Below, in pieces: positions 44,957 through 53,776 of a DNA stretch of 64,000 bases. This stretch comes from Chthoniobacterales bacterium (GTDB lineage: Bacteria > Verrucomicrobiota > Verrucomicrobiia > Chthoniobacterales > UBA10450). Within the stretch, counting starts at the first letter, position 1; each line of letters begins with the position of its first letter. The notes beneath the pieces were generated by a model. The model was not told the origin of the DNA, searched no databases, and was given only the letters and a program-made list of their open reading frames with translations. The translations under genes and the position numbers were made by a program. The stretch spans positions 1 through 64,000 of the forward strand of contig JACDGS010000016.1 in assembly GCA_013821455.1 (NCBI GenBank), in the 5' to 3' direction.

Positions 44957-46875
44957 GCGCGGCGCGTCCACTGGGTCAGTAGCTCCGACCATTCCTGCCA
45001 AAAAGTACGCCCGCCCGTCCATTCGATTTTTGCTTTGCGGCTGAGCCACGGGCCGATGTCGTTGACGGACGGTTTGTCGAGCGTTTGATCGAAGAGGAAT
45101 CCGCGGCCGCGCTGCGCCAGTAATTCGCGATCGGCGGTGCGACCGCCCGCGCACTGGTCGAGCGCTTCGAGAATGACGGCTTCTGAGAGAAGCGGCTTCT
45201 CTTCCACGGTGACGCTAATCGTTAGGCCAAGGAGCTGTCGCAGCATGACGGCGCAGAGCAGCGTCCGCGAGCTGGTAGCATGAACATGGCCGATGCGATG
45301 CGCTCGAACTATTCGTCGCAACATCAGAGCAGCTCGCGCCTGTTGGAGGAAAAGATCGGACGGCGGACGATGTTTCTGATTAGCGCGCATCGTTTCCAAT
45401 TCTCGCACGAGAATCTGGTTGGCTTGCCATTCTGCCTCGACGACCATGGCGTCGGGTAAATATTCGAAGTCCATCACGAACTCCGGCGTTTTCGTGGGAA
45501 GTTTGTTAGGCGCGGAGAGCACGAAGGGCACATGGCTCACATTATTGCGACGCAGCGCGGTCAATTCAATTTCCAGAAAGGGCGCATTCTTATCGGGCCA
45601 GCGATCAATCAGGTAGGCGACACTTTTTTCCGCTGGATTGAGCACCGGCCGGAGAGGCGCCGAAGTAGCAACGGACGCACCTACCTCGAAAAGCTCGAGC
45701 AATGGGACGATCGTTCTGCTCACGCTAAATGCGGTCTCGGCGCGTTTCCGCCCTGCGTCACCCATTCGCGTCCGCAACGCGCGATCACGGATCAAGCGAT
45801 CGAGCGCGACGGCGAGCGCTTCCCAATCTCCCGCAGGTACCAGAAATCCCGTGACATTATCGACGACCGACTCTGGAATGCCCGCGAGCCGAGTGGAGAC
45901 GACCGGTCTCGCACATGCCATCGCCTCCATGATGACAGTCGGGAAGACATCGCTTGCTCCGTCATCATCGACCACACTGGCGAGCGCGAAGATGTCGCAA
46001 CTTTGCAACCGGGCGAAAACGTCTGCCTGCGAAAGCGCCCCGCAAAGCTCGACGCGATTTTTCAGGCCTAACGACTGAATCATTTTCGCGAGCTTCTCGC
46101 GCAACGGACCGTCGCCGACGATCTGGCAGCGGAAATCGAAATTCCGCCGGTCCAGTTCCGCGCAGGCTTCGAGCAGGATTTCGAATCCTTTAAATGCGAC
46201 AAGGCGACCAATGCTCAGGATGGTGACCGGCCCGGGCGCCCGCTCTTCCGCGGGCGGAAGCGGGAGATGCGCCAGATCAAGCCCGTTGTAAACGCGATGG
46301 ATTTTTGCCGCGGCTTCGGGACAGCGTTTCTGCATTAGCTCACGGCTGTAATCGGTCTCGACTGCGACGAACTCTGCCGCGGCACAAATCTCGCGCAGCA
46401 AATCGTCGCGTCCGAGATCACTCATGAAGTCCTGCCCATGCGCGGTGATGCTGAAGGAAATGCCAGCGATTTGTTTGATGAAAAGCGCGGTGTGCGCGGC
46501 GCGATTCGCGAAGTGGACATGAAAATGAACGATCCCGCGCTGGGTGAAAAGCTCCGCAAAATAGGAGGCGTTGCGCGCGCGCAGTTCTGCTTTGTAAGCC
46601 GGACCGTATTGGCGCTCGTGGCGTTCGATCAGCGCTTCCGGCCAGCGTTCGTCCTCGCGAATTTTCTTTTCCCAAAGTCGCAACACCGGCGTCGGCGGCG
46701 CGTAAATAACGGGCGAGCGCAGCCGCAGGAAATGCTCGTGCCGCAAACTGGTGAGCGGCGGATGGACCGAGCCGATGAGCAATTCGTACCCACGCCGTTC
46801 CAGCTCCAGCATCTCCATGTCGCAGAAGGTCTGAGAAATGACTGGGTAGCGAGAGTAGAGATAACCAAGCTGCAT
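44953..46875 (-). CDS. Glycosyltransferase family 4 with an extra C-terminal GT-B-like half domain
   Basis: Residues 1-395 form a complete GT4 enzyme: an N-terminal GT-B domain (QLGYLYSRYPVISQTFCDME) and a C-terminal donor domain with SIGRLVAFKGFEILLEACAE and the EX7E region (PTVIMEAMACARPVVSTRLA). Residues 400-640 are unusual. SVAYLIDRWPDKNAPFLEIE and the following helix pattern resemble a second GT4 N-terminal domain, without a second donor domain. The enzyme likely adds a sugar to an extracellular polysaccharide or lipid-linked glycan. The tail may be a remnant of a two-enzyme fusion or a scaffold domain. Confidence 0.88.
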   Translation of the reverse strand: MQLGYLYSRYPVISQTFCDMEMLELERRGYELLIGSVHPPLTSLRHEHFLRLRSPVIYAPPTPVLRLWEKKIREDERWPEALIERHERQYGPAYKAELRARNASYFAELFTQRGIVHFHVHFANRAAHTALFIKQIAGISFSITAHGQDFMSDLGRDDLLREICAAAEFVAVETDYSRELMQKRCPEAAAKIHRVYNGLDLAHLPLPPAEERAPGPVTILSIGRLVAFKGFEILLEACAELDRRNFDFRCQIVGDGPLREKLAKMIQSLGLKNRVELCGALSQADVFARLQSCDIFALASVVDDDGASDVFPTVIMEAMACARPVVSTRLAGIPESVVDNVTGFLVPAGDWEALAVALDRLIRDRALRTRMGDAGRKRAETAFSVSRTIVPLLELFEVGASVATSAPLRPVLNPAEKSVAYLIDRWPDKNAPFLEIELTALRRNNVSHVPFVLSAPNKLPTKTPEFVMDFEYLPDAMVVEAEWQANQILVRELETMRANQKHRPPSDLFLQQARAALMLRRIVRAHRIGHVHATSSRTLLCAVMLRQLLGLTISVTVEEKPLLSEAVILEALDQCAGGRTADRELLAQRGRGFLFDQTLDKPSVNDIGPWLSRKAKIEWTGGRTFWQEWSELLTQWTRRA

Positions 46876-46974
46876 CGTGCGGAAACTACGCGAGACCAGA
46901 TTGAAAACGCAGCAGGATGAGAGCCTGCCGGATCGAGCTGCCGCTGAGGGATTCGAGCGTGCGCGCGCGGGGCG

Positions 46975-47295
46975 TCACGCGGCCAGATTTACATCTTTGC
47001 CCGGATCCATTTCGTAATCTAAACCGAGATATTCCGAGGTCAGCGGCTTGATCACTTCCTCGACGAATTTGATGTAGATCGGGTCCTCGCGAAAGATGGC
47101 CTGCTTATCCATCGACTCGAAATCGATCGCGATAAAAAAGGGCCACGGATTTTTCGGATCGATGCGCTTCCCGCATTTGATGCTGAGGATCTCGTCGATC
47201 TTGAGCAACTGCATCCGCGCATTCATCATCATCTCCTCGGTGTCCTCCGGCGTGACGTGAGGTTTGAGTTTGTAGAGCGCGACGTGATGGACCAT
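46975..47295 (-). CDS. Dabb-family (stress-responsive alpha/beta barrel) protein
   Basis: A 106-residue protein starting MVHHVALYKLKPHVTPEDTE, the HxxLxKxK start typical of Dabb domains. PWPFFIAIDFESMDKQAIFR and the HPxHxxF-like end region are in modified form. These proteins form dimeric barrels; some are enzymes of small-molecule metabolism, most have no assigned role. It stands alone between the GT4 and nuoA genes. Confidence 0.85.
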   Translation of the reverse strand: MVHHVALYKLKPHVTPEDTEEMMMNARMQLLKIDEILSIKCGKRIDPKNPWPFFIAIDFESMDKQAIFREDPIYIKFVEEVIKPLTSEYLGLDYEMDPGKDVNLAA

Positions 47296-47361
47296 GCGTG
47301 GCTAGCTATTAGGCGCGGTCCCAGATGGGCGCAAGCGAGAAACCACGACCGCAAAACGCGG

Positions 47362-47733
47362 TTAGTTTTTCCAGTCGAGCGCGCCTTTTTTCAGCGCGTA
47401 AACGTATCCAACCATGAGGATGGAAACGAAGCCGAGCATGCTCCACAGAATGATGTGACTGTGCGCGATCGCCTCGCGATAAACGACAGCCCACGGATAC
47501 ATGAAGACGATCTCGAGATCGAAGAGGATGAAGAGCATCGCGACGAGATAGAACTTCACGCTGAAACGCGGCTGCGCTTCGCCTTGCGCGACCATGCCGC
47601 ACTCGTAGGCGGTGTCCTTCGTCCGGGTGCGCAGGCCGCTTTTGCCGAGGAGCACGCTGACGATGAGCGCGCCCGCGGCGAAGCCCACAGCGACGACGAT
47701 CTGCAAGAGAATCGGAATGTATTCGCTGATCAT
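47362..47733 (-). CDS. nuoA: NADH-quinone oxidoreductase subunit A
   Basis: A 123-residue membrane protein with three predicted helices (about 8-28, 63-83 and 92-112). The loop YECGMVAQGEAQPRFSVKFY carries the conserved cysteine and the PRFSVKFYLVAMLFILFD(L)E motif of NuoA/NdhC. It is a proton-pumping-arm subunit of complex I. The other nuo genes are not adjacent, which is unusual because nuoA normally heads the operon. Confidence 0.95.
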   Translation of the reverse strand: MISEYIPILLQIVVAVGFAAGALIVSVLLGKSGLRTRTKDTAYECGMVAQGEAQPRFSVKFYLVAMLFILFDLEIVFMYPWAVVYREAIAHSHIILWSMLGFVSILMVGYVYALKKGALDWKN

Positions 47734-47740
47734 GCGAACC

Positions 47741-48094
47741 CTAGCGCGCAGCAGCGGTGCGCGCGGCCGCTGCGATCCGCGCGGTCGCCGACATCGGCAG
47801 ATGCGGCGGAGGCGGGATAAGCGCTTTGGCCAAAGCTGAAGGGAGCCCTTTATATTTCTTGCCGTTCTTTTTCACCATCCCGCGGGAGACTAGGTTCTGT
47901 AGTTTTTCGTAGGCGCGCAAACGAAGCATTTCCTCGCCGCCGCTGGCCGCGTTCCGGGCCCGCAAATTCTCGTGCAAGATCTCAAAGAGTTGTTTGAACT
48001 CGAAGGTGCTCCGGCGGGAAAGCACCGCGACTAATTCCTCGGTCACAAGATCGGGTACACGACGTGAAAATGCGTTCTTTTTTAGGATGGCCAT
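47741..48094 (-). CDS. Unknown small basic protein, winged-helix-like
   Basis: From the ATG at 48094 the 117-residue product starts MAILKKNAFSRRVPDLVTEE. The middle is helical and charged (FEFKQLFEILHENLRARNAA, LRAYEKLQNLVSRGMVKKNG). It ends in a proline-rich then alanine-rich tail (LIPPPPHLPMSATARIAAAA). The pattern of helices followed by VKKNGKKYKGL resembles a winged-helix DNA-binding fold; this is only a guess. It overlaps neither neighbour and ends 7 bases before nuoA. Confidence 0.6.
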   Translation of the reverse strand: MAILKKNAFSRRVPDLVTEELVAVLSRRSTFEFKQLFEILHENLRARNAASGGEEMLRLRAYEKLQNLVSRGMVKKNGKKYKGLPSALAKALIPPPPHLPMSATARIAAAARTAAAR

Positions 48095-48155
48095 ATGGCC
48101 GCAGAGAATAACATATTCGTCAATAGCTACAGTAGTCTTCTCGGCGGATTTACGG

Positions 48156-49931
48156 CTACGGCGGGGTTGGGGAAGGAGTTGCGCTAAGAGCTGGCGAAAG
48201 CGAGTGCGGTTGACCGCCAAACCCGCTCCCAAAATAGGTATACGCGCCGATTCCGATGGCGGCGAGACCGAAGGCGGCCTCGTTGAAAGTCACCGGTCCG
48301 ATCGATTCGTTCAGGTATCCTTCGTCGGTGAAGCGCTGGGTCATCACGATGGGCGACAAATGTTTGGTAATCGTGTCGATCGGCGGAAGTTTCGAGGTGG
48401 CGAGTTTGTTTCCCAAAGCGGGATAAAACGTCGCGCCCATGAGCAAGAGCGGACGCAACGCCGCGTCGGCTCGCTCAAGGAAAAGCTGCGGGTCGAGATA
48501 ACTGAATCCAGCGTTGCCGACGGGGAGTTCGCCTTCGGCTTGCTGAAAGGTTGCGCTTTTTGTCAGCGCGCCCGCGGCAGGAGGTTTTTGCCCGACAGCC
48601 ATCGCCACCGCCGCGTCATCCGAGCCAGCAACGAACAGCCGATCCGAAAGCGCAAGCGTAGGACGAACGGGCACAAATCCACCGAAGCCCGCGCTCGTGT
48701 AAAAGCTCACGCCATCCTTCTCGCTCCGCGTCCAACCGGCGCCCGCCAATTCCACCGACGCCAGCGCGTCCGCGATTTTGCCGGCGCGGCTTTTGTCGCG
48801 CACCGGCAGAACCAAGTAGAGCACCGGCCAATGCGCTTCGGGCGGCCATTCCGCCACCACTTCCATTTCGTCGCCGAAAGCCGCGCTCAAGTCGGTGGAC
48901 GACACGCCCGCGCGAGCGAACGCGCTTTCATATTGCCGAAAGAAAGCCGGCATCGCCTGCGGAGAAGCGCCATACATGCTCCAGCCCGCATGCCATTGCG
49001 TCAGGGCCGCGGAATAGAAAAATGTATTCTGGCTCGCCGTGGCCAGCGACGGACGGCTGATTTTTTCTCCGGCATCCTTGCGCGGCATCGCCACAAAGGT
49101 CGCTTCGCGCATTTTCCCGTGATCGAAACCAAGCGTGCCCGCAATGCTGCGGAGCGACTTGATCTGCTGCAATTGCTCCGCCGCGACCGGTTGCCCCGTC
49201 ATCGCGAGCACCGGCAGCAATTTTTCCACGAACGGATGCGGATCGAGAAAAAACAAACCCGCATAGTCATCCGAAAAATGTTTCGTCGCGGCGCGGTAAA
49301 GCTCGCTCTGCTGCAACGATCCGCCCGCGGCATTCGCGCTGCGACGGTCGGCGCGATCGAGCGCGCCCTTCAGCAACGCGAGATCGTTCGAGGCGAAAAA
49401 CCAGTTGCGATCGTAAACCGTCGCGAGCGCGAAGCGGCCCGCATTCACGGTCTCGATCTGGTGATCGAGGTAGCCGATTTTTTCCCGCTTCGAACCCGAT
49501 TTCGCCAGCCACGGCGCCTCCCGTTCATCGACGAATCGGCGCGCCTCCGTTTCGGTTTTATCGAAATGAAAACCACCGATAAACTTCGGATCGTTATTGT
49601 CGATCGAAGCGAGCGCGACAAAAACATCCCTCGGCTCGAGCCCCAGAAATTGATGCAACGTTTCGTCGTTGCCCCGCTTTTTGGCCAGGTCTGCCAGCGG
49701 TTTTTCCAGCCACGCCTGTAGCGCGGGCTCCTGCCAAAGCGCGTAAAGATCGCTCGTGTGCCATTGCTCGCGCGCCTTTTTGCAATCGACCACTTGCGCC
49801 ATAACGAGCGTCGTCTTCGGCAGCAGCTCGGTCACGCGCAACGTACGATTCGCCTGCTGGACGCGCAGAATCAAAACCAGCACCAGCGCGATCACGAGCG
49901 CCGCGGAGACGACGACGAGGAATTTTTTCAT
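48156..49931 (-). CDS. Unknown exported or anchored protein (DUF3352-like)
   Basis: A 591-residue protein with an N-terminal membrane anchor or signal (MKKFLVVVSAALVIALVLVL). A large periplasmic region follows with patterns such as TLVMAQVVDCKKAREQWHTS, WFFASNDLALLKGALDRADR and SYLDPQLFLERADAALRPLL. These resemble the repeated halves of DUF3352-type proteins, whose function is unknown. A second hydrophobic stretch lies near residue 560 (AAFGLAAIGIGAYTYFGSGF) and the tail is rich in Ser and Pro. No CGTTAGG motif occurs in the whole gene, in contrast to the flanks. Confidence 0.75.
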   Translation of the reverse strand: MKKFLVVVSAALVIALVLVLILRVQQANRTLRVTELLPKTTLVMAQVVDCKKAREQWHTSDLYALWQEPALQAWLEKPLADLAKKRGNDETLHQFLGLEPRDVFVALASIDNNDPKFIGGFHFDKTETEARRFVDEREAPWLAKSGSKREKIGYLDHQIETVNAGRFALATVYDRNWFFASNDLALLKGALDRADRRSANAAGGSLQQSELYRAATKHFSDDYAGLFFLDPHPFVEKLLPVLAMTGQPVAAEQLQQIKSLRSIAGTLGFDHGKMREATFVAMPRKDAGEKISRPSLATASQNTFFYSAALTQWHAGWSMYGASPQAMPAFFRQYESAFARAGVSSTDLSAAFGDEMEVVAEWPPEAHWPVLYLVLPVRDKSRAGKIADALASVELAGAGWTRSEKDGVSFYTSAGFGGFVPVRPTLALSDRLFVAGSDDAAVAMAVGQKPPAAGALTKSATFQQAEGELPVGNAGFSYLDPQLFLERADAALRPLLLMGATFYPALGNKLATSKLPPIDTITKHLSPIVMTQRFTDEGYLNESIGPVTFNEAAFGLAAIGIGAYTYFGSGFGGQPHSLSPALSATPSPTPP

Positions 49932-50010
49932 CGCCCGAATCTCGCATCGAATCCGCGCCTCGCGAGCCGCGCGCGTTCGACTTTCCGCGCGGCATCGACG
50001 ATCTCATCTT

Positions 50011-51180
50011 ATGAACGCGTGCGCGGGCTCCAGGCTTCTGCTCGGCCAATTTTCGGAGAAAGCGGTGACCGCGGCGGCCGAAGAAGCACTCGCCGATTGC
50101 GGCGGCCAGCCCACCTGCGGATTTCTTTTCGTCTCCGCAGATTGGCTGCCACAGATCGGAGAAGCGCTTGATCTCATTCGGCTGCATGGTCGCGTTCCGC
50201 TCCTCGTCGGCACGGTCGGCGCCGGTCTCATCGGCGCGGGGAAGGAGGCCGAAGCGTCCTCGGGCATGTCGTTGCTTCTCGTTAGGCTGCCGGAAACGAA
50301 GCTCACGCCGGTCCTCATTTCCGCGGCGCAAATCGAGGAATCGAGCGGGCCGACTTTCTGGCCGGAGCAAACCGGCGTCGCGCCTAACGACGTCGACAGT
50401 TGGATACTTTTCGCCAATCCGTTCGTGCCCGGCCTCGAAGGATGGTTGACGGAATGGAACTCGGCCTATCCGAACACGCCAAGCATCGGAGGCCTGGCGA
50501 GCGGCGGTCGCGAACCGGGCGAGCACGTTCTACTCCTCGATGGCGCGGCGACCGAAGCCGCCGTACTCGCGCTTGCGGTCAAAGGGGCGAAAATTCGCAC
50601 GATCGTGAGCCAGGGCTGCAAGCCGGTGGGCGAGCCTCTCACGATCACGCGCGCGGAAGAAAATCTCGTTTACGCCATCGGCTCGCGGCCCGCTTACCAA
50701 GTGCTGAGCGAAACTTTCAACGCCTTGTCCGACGACGAAAAGGAACGCGCGCGCGGCAATCTCTTCGCCGGTTTGGGTGCCTCGGAATATGTCGCGGAAT
50801 TGAAGCGCGGCGATTTTCTCGTCCGCAATTTGTTAGGCGCGGACCCGCAAACTGGCGCGGTCGCGATCGGCGCCCGCGCGCGCACTGGGCAAACGCTGCA
50901 GTATCAACTGCGGGATAAAATCACCGCGCACGCCGATCTCGTCGAGCTGGCGCGAAGCAACGGCTGCGAGTCCGGCAAACCGTTTGCGGCGTTAATCTTT
51001 TCCTGCAACGGCCGCGGCCGCGGATTCTTCGGCGTGCCGGATCACGACGCCGCGACCCTCGCGGAAATCTTCGGGCCCTTGCCGAGCGCGGGGTTTTTCT
51101 GCAACGGCGAGATCGGGCCTATCGGCCGCGCGAGTTTCCTGCACGGCTACACGGCCTCGGTCGCGCTCTTCTGTGCGTAG
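50011..51180 (+). CDS. FIST-domain sensory protein
   Basis: The ATG at 50011 gives a 389-residue protein (MNACAGSRLLLGQFSEKAVT); the frame is open to 49756 but that part overlaps the neighbour's start region. A FIST N domain (about 20-220) includes CGFLFVSADW, LLVGTVGAGLIGAGKEAEAS and SIGGLASGGREPGEHVLLLD. A FIST C domain (about 220-375) has TIVSQGCKPVGEPLTITRAE and a final FSCNGRGRGFF, GFFCNGEIGP. FIST modules bind small ligands and usually sit in signalling proteins; here no kinase or cyclase is fused. It is divergent from the unknown exported protein. Confidence 0.9.
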   Translation: MNACAGSRLLLGQFSEKAVTAAAEEALADCGGQPTCGFLFVSADWLPQIGEALDLIRLHGRVPLLVGTVGAGLIGAGKEAEASSGMSLLLVRLPETKLTPVLISAAQIEESSGPTFWPEQTGVAPNDVDSWILFANPFVPGLEGWLTEWNSAYPNTPSIGGLASGGREPGEHVLLLDGAATEAAVLALAVKGAKIRTIVSQGCKPVGEPLTITRAEENLVYAIGSRPAYQVLSETFNALSDDEKERARGNLFAGLGASEYVAELKRGDFLVRNLLGADPQTGAVAIGARARTGQTLQYQLRDKITAHADLVELARSNGCESGKPFAALIFSCNGRGRGFFGVPDHDAATLAEIFGPLPSAGFFCNGEIGPIGRASFLHGYTASVALFCA

Positions 51181-51183
51181 GTC

Positions 51184-51216
51184 GCATAAGACTCATAGGT
51201 CATATAGGACTTATAT
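51184..51216. repeat. Short AT-rich iterated repeat between convergent genes
   Basis: ATAAGACTCATAGGTCATAT followed by AGGACTTATA is built from alternating GACTTATA/CATAGGTC-type units with internal dyads. It lies between the converging FIST and recombinase genes and is probably an intergenic repeat or terminator. Confidence 0.5.
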
Positions 51217-51219
51217 TCG

Positions 51220-52110
51220 TTAGGCACGCGGATGGAACTTGTGATGCACCGCCTTCAATCGCTGCTGATCGACATGCGTATAAACCTGTGTCGTCGAAAT
51301 ATCCGCGTGACCGAGCATTTCCTGAATGATGCGCAAATCCGCACCATTGCTTAGGAGGTGCGTCGCAAAACTATGCCGGAGCAAATGCGGATAAATATTC
51401 GCCTCCAACCCCGAACGCCGCGCACACGCTTTCACGATCTGCCAGATCCGCACCGTCGTTAGGCGCCCGCCGCGCACAGACAGAAAAACCTCGCTCCCGC
51501 TTTTTGGCCTAACGAGATCGGAGCGTTCCTGTTGCAGATAGCGACCAAGCGCCGCGCAGGCTTTTCGACCGACCGGCACCAGCCGCGTTTTGTTTCCTTT
51601 CCCCGTCACCCGCACCACGCCTGCTTCCAGATCGAGGTTCTCCAACCTCACGCCGGCCAGTTCCGAAATACGCAATCCGCTCGCGTAAAGCAGCTCGAGC
51701 ATCGCGCGATCGCGCAATCCCAGCGGTGCCTTTTCATCGACACTTTCGAGCAGTTGTTCTACCTCGATCTCGTTCAAAGTCTCAGGCAGGAATCTCTCGA
51801 TCCGCGGCAAACTGAGCGACTCGGTCGGATCGCGCACCACGAAATCGTGTGTTGCCGCGAACCGAAAAAAAATCTTCAGCGCGACCACGATCAACTTGAT
51901 CGATGCCGCCGCGAGCCCGCCGCGTTTCCGCTCCGCCAGATATTCTGTGATCAAGGGCAACCCGACATCGCGCGGACGCACGATCTGTTTTCGCTCCGCG
52001 CACCAGGCCGCGAATTCGCCTAACGATCGCGCGGTCGAGAGCTGATAATTCTCGGAAAGACCGCGCTCCACCGCGAGAAAGCGGATGAAGGTTTCGATCT
52101 CGTTTTCCAT
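51220..52110 (-). CDS. Tyrosine recombinase (XerC/XerD-like)
   Basis: A 296-residue tyrosine recombinase. The SAM-like N-terminal DNA-binding domain spans residues 1-85. The catalytic domain has Arg in YASGLRISELAGV, Lys in VTGKGNKTRLVPV, the HLLRHSFATHLLSNGADLRI box, His in MLGHADISTTQ and the nucleophile Tyr in VYTHVD. Length and motifs match the chromosome-dimer resolvase XerD. No integron, phage or att-like repeats are seen near it, so a housekeeping role is more likely than a mobile one. Confidence 0.93.
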   Translation of the reverse strand: MENEIETFIRFLAVERGLSENYQLSTARSLGEFAAWCAERKQIVRPRDVGLPLITEYLAERKRGGLAAASIKLIVVALKIFFRFAATHDFVVRDPTESLSLPRIERFLPETLNEIEVEQLLESVDEKAPLGLRDRAMLELLYASGLRISELAGVRLENLDLEAGVVRVTGKGNKTRLVPVGRKACAALGRYLQQERSDLVRPKSGSEVFLSVRGGRLTTVRIWQIVKACARRSGLEANIYPHLLRHSFATHLLSNGADLRIIQEMLGHADISTTQVYTHVDQQRLKAVHHKFHPRA

Positions 52111-52212
52111 CGCTCTTCAAGTTTCCAGCATGCTTTCCGCCCGCAAGTTGGAAGCGCCGCGCCTTGCCCACCCGCGTTGACAAAGCATACGCGAACTCGA
52201 TTGTTTCTCGCG

Positions 52213-52974
52213 ATGAGCCTCGATTTGAACTCGATCCTGAACGGTTGGCCCCACGAAAACGGCACCATCAAAGTGCGCAAAGTTCCCGGCCTCGATGGCC
52301 GCGAAAAGCTGCAGTTGCGGATCGATCTTGGCCTCCTCCAGATGGAGATGGAAGGCCGGCCCGACGGCCAGCGCCCGCATAATTGCGAGTCGCTTCTGGT
52401 CTATCATCAGCGGCGCGCCGCACGCGCCACCGAACGCGGCGAGGATTACGATCTCTCGCCCGAACAATGCGGCGAATTGCAGCAGGAAGGCGTGCAGTAC
52501 TATCACCGCTACCTCAGTCTTTTTCAGATCGACGATTTTGAGGGCGTGATTCGCGATACGCAGCGCAATCTCGATCTGTTTTCTTTCGTCGACGAACACA
52601 GCGAGCGCGAGGAGCTGGTCTGGACCTTCCAGCAATTTCGGCCCTATGTGCTGATGATGAACACGCGCGCGAAGGTTTCCATTTTGCTCGCCGATGGCCA
52701 GTTCGGCGATGCCATTCGCGGGATCGAAGCGGGCAAGGATCGGATCAGCGACTTTTTTCAACAATCGGCATTTCCCGAGATGGAAGCGAAGAGTTCCGAG
52801 ATGGCTTTCCTCGACGAATGGCTCGAGGAAGTGCGGGCGAAACGGCCGCTCTCGAAACTGGAATTGATGGAGCGCGAAATGGAACGTGCGATCGCAAGCG
52901 AGCTCTACGAACGCGCGGCCGAGTTGCGCGACGCCATCCGCAATTTCAAGACGCGGCCCGAGGTTGGGAGCTGA
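52213..52974 (+). CDS. UVR-motif protein of unknown role
   Basis: From the ATG at 52213 (MSLDLNSILNGWPHENGTIK) the product is 253 residues; an upstream start at 52177 adds 12 less typical residues. The N-terminus resembles a beta-rich domain (KLQLRIDLGLLQMEMEGRPD). The middle is a helical repeat region of TPR character. The C-terminus is a UVR helix pair (MEREMERAIASELYERAAEL, RDAIRNF) as found in UvrB, UvrC and McsA. The UVR domain suggests protein-protein contact, but the partner is unknown. It is divergent from the recombinase gene. Confidence 0.85.
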   Translation: MSLDLNSILNGWPHENGTIKVRKVPGLDGREKLQLRIDLGLLQMEMEGRPDGQRPHNCESLLVYHQRRAARATERGEDYDLSPEQCGELQQEGVQYYHRYLSLFQIDDFEGVIRDTQRNLDLFSFVDEHSEREELVWTFQQFRPYVLMMNTRAKVSILLADGQFGDAIRGIEAGKDRISDFFQQSAFPEMEAKSSEMAFLDEWLEEVRAKRPLSKLELMEREMERAIASELYERAAELRDAIRNFKTRPEVGS

Positions 52975-52992
52975 TGTTTGGGGGCACGCGCC

Positions 52993-53110
52993 GTTGTCAT
53001 CCTGAGCGGAGCGAAGGACCTGGCAAGCGTTGCTCGACGCGGTTTTTGTGTAGCAGGTCGAGGAACGCTTGTGGGGTCCTTCGCCGTGCTTCGCCGGCGC
53101 AGGATAACAG
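52993..53110. repeat. TGTCATCC-type long hairpin repeat
   Basis: TTGTCATCCTGAGCGGAGCG at the left faces CGCCGGCGCAGGATAACA at the right, with AGGACCTGGCAAGCGTT and AACGCTTGTGGGGTCCTT inside. It is related to the copy at 34737-34868. It lies in the gap before the sulfite-oxidase-like gene. Confidence 0.75.
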
Positions 53111-53134
53111 CGATTGCTGCCGACGTTTTCCGAA

Positions 53135-53776
53135 ATGAATCCGCCTGCTTCCAGCCTAACGAGTCCCAAGGAACGCTGGGCGCGCAAAATGAGCGGGCGC
53201 GCGAAACCCGCGGTGCGGTCGGAAAATCGCCTCCCGCCGGGGCAGCATCTCACCGCAGGATTCCCCGTGCTTGATCTCGGATTGCGCCCGGAGATTTCGT
53301 TAGGCGAATGGCGGCTCGAAGTCGGCGGCGCGGTCGAGCACCAGCGCACTTTTTCCTGGGAGGAATTCAACGCGCTGCCGCAGTTCGAAGACGTGAGCGA
53401 TTTCCACTGCGTCACCACCTGGAGCAAATACGATTGCCGCTGGCGCGGCGTAGCGTTCTTCACTCTCGTCGATCTCGTTAGGCCAAAACCGGAAGTGCAG
53501 CACGTGCTCTTCACCAGTTACGACGGCTACACGACGAATGTTCGCCTGACGGATTGTCTCGACGACGACGTCCTGATCGCGACGCAGTTCGACGGCAAAC
53601 CGGTGACGCGTGAACATGGCGGACCGGCCCGCGTCATTATCCCAAAGCTCTACGCGTGGAAGGGCGCGAAGTTCGTTAGGCAAATCGAATTCGCGGTCGC
53701 GGACAAGCTGGGATTTTGGGAAGTGCGCGGTTACAGCAACACGGCGGATCCCTGGACGGAAGATCGCTTTTCGTGA
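53135..53776 (+). CDS. Sulfite-oxidase-like molybdopterin protein
   Basis: A protein of about 213 residues (start at 53135 preferred; 53114 is possible). SPKERWARKMSGRAKP leads to LPPGQHLTAGFPVLDLG, the family's N-terminal landmark. The molybdenum-ligand cysteine lies in DFHCVTTWSKYD. LFTSYDGYTTNVRL, ATQFDGKPVTREHGGPARVI and GAKFVRQIEF complete the fold. There is no Tat signal, unlike MsrP, so it is probably cytoplasmic. The substrate is unknown. It overlaps the next gene by 4 bases and carries several TCGTTAGGC motifs. Confidence 0.9.
   Translation: MNPPASSLTSPKERWARKMSGRAKPAVRSENRLPPGQHLTAGFPVLDLGLRPEISLGEWRLEVGGAVEHQRTFSWEEFNALPQFEDVSDFHCVTTWSKYDCRWRGVAFFTLVDLVRPKPEVQHVLFTSYDGYTTNVRLTDCLDDDVLIATQFDGKPVTREHGGPARVIIPKLYAWKGAKFVRQIEFAVADKLGFWEVRGYSNTADPWTEDRFS

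Noticed and set aside
51220-52110. Tyrosine recombinase as part of a mobile element or integron
   Set aside because: The sequence is XerD-like and I find no flanking att repeats, cassettes or phage genes.
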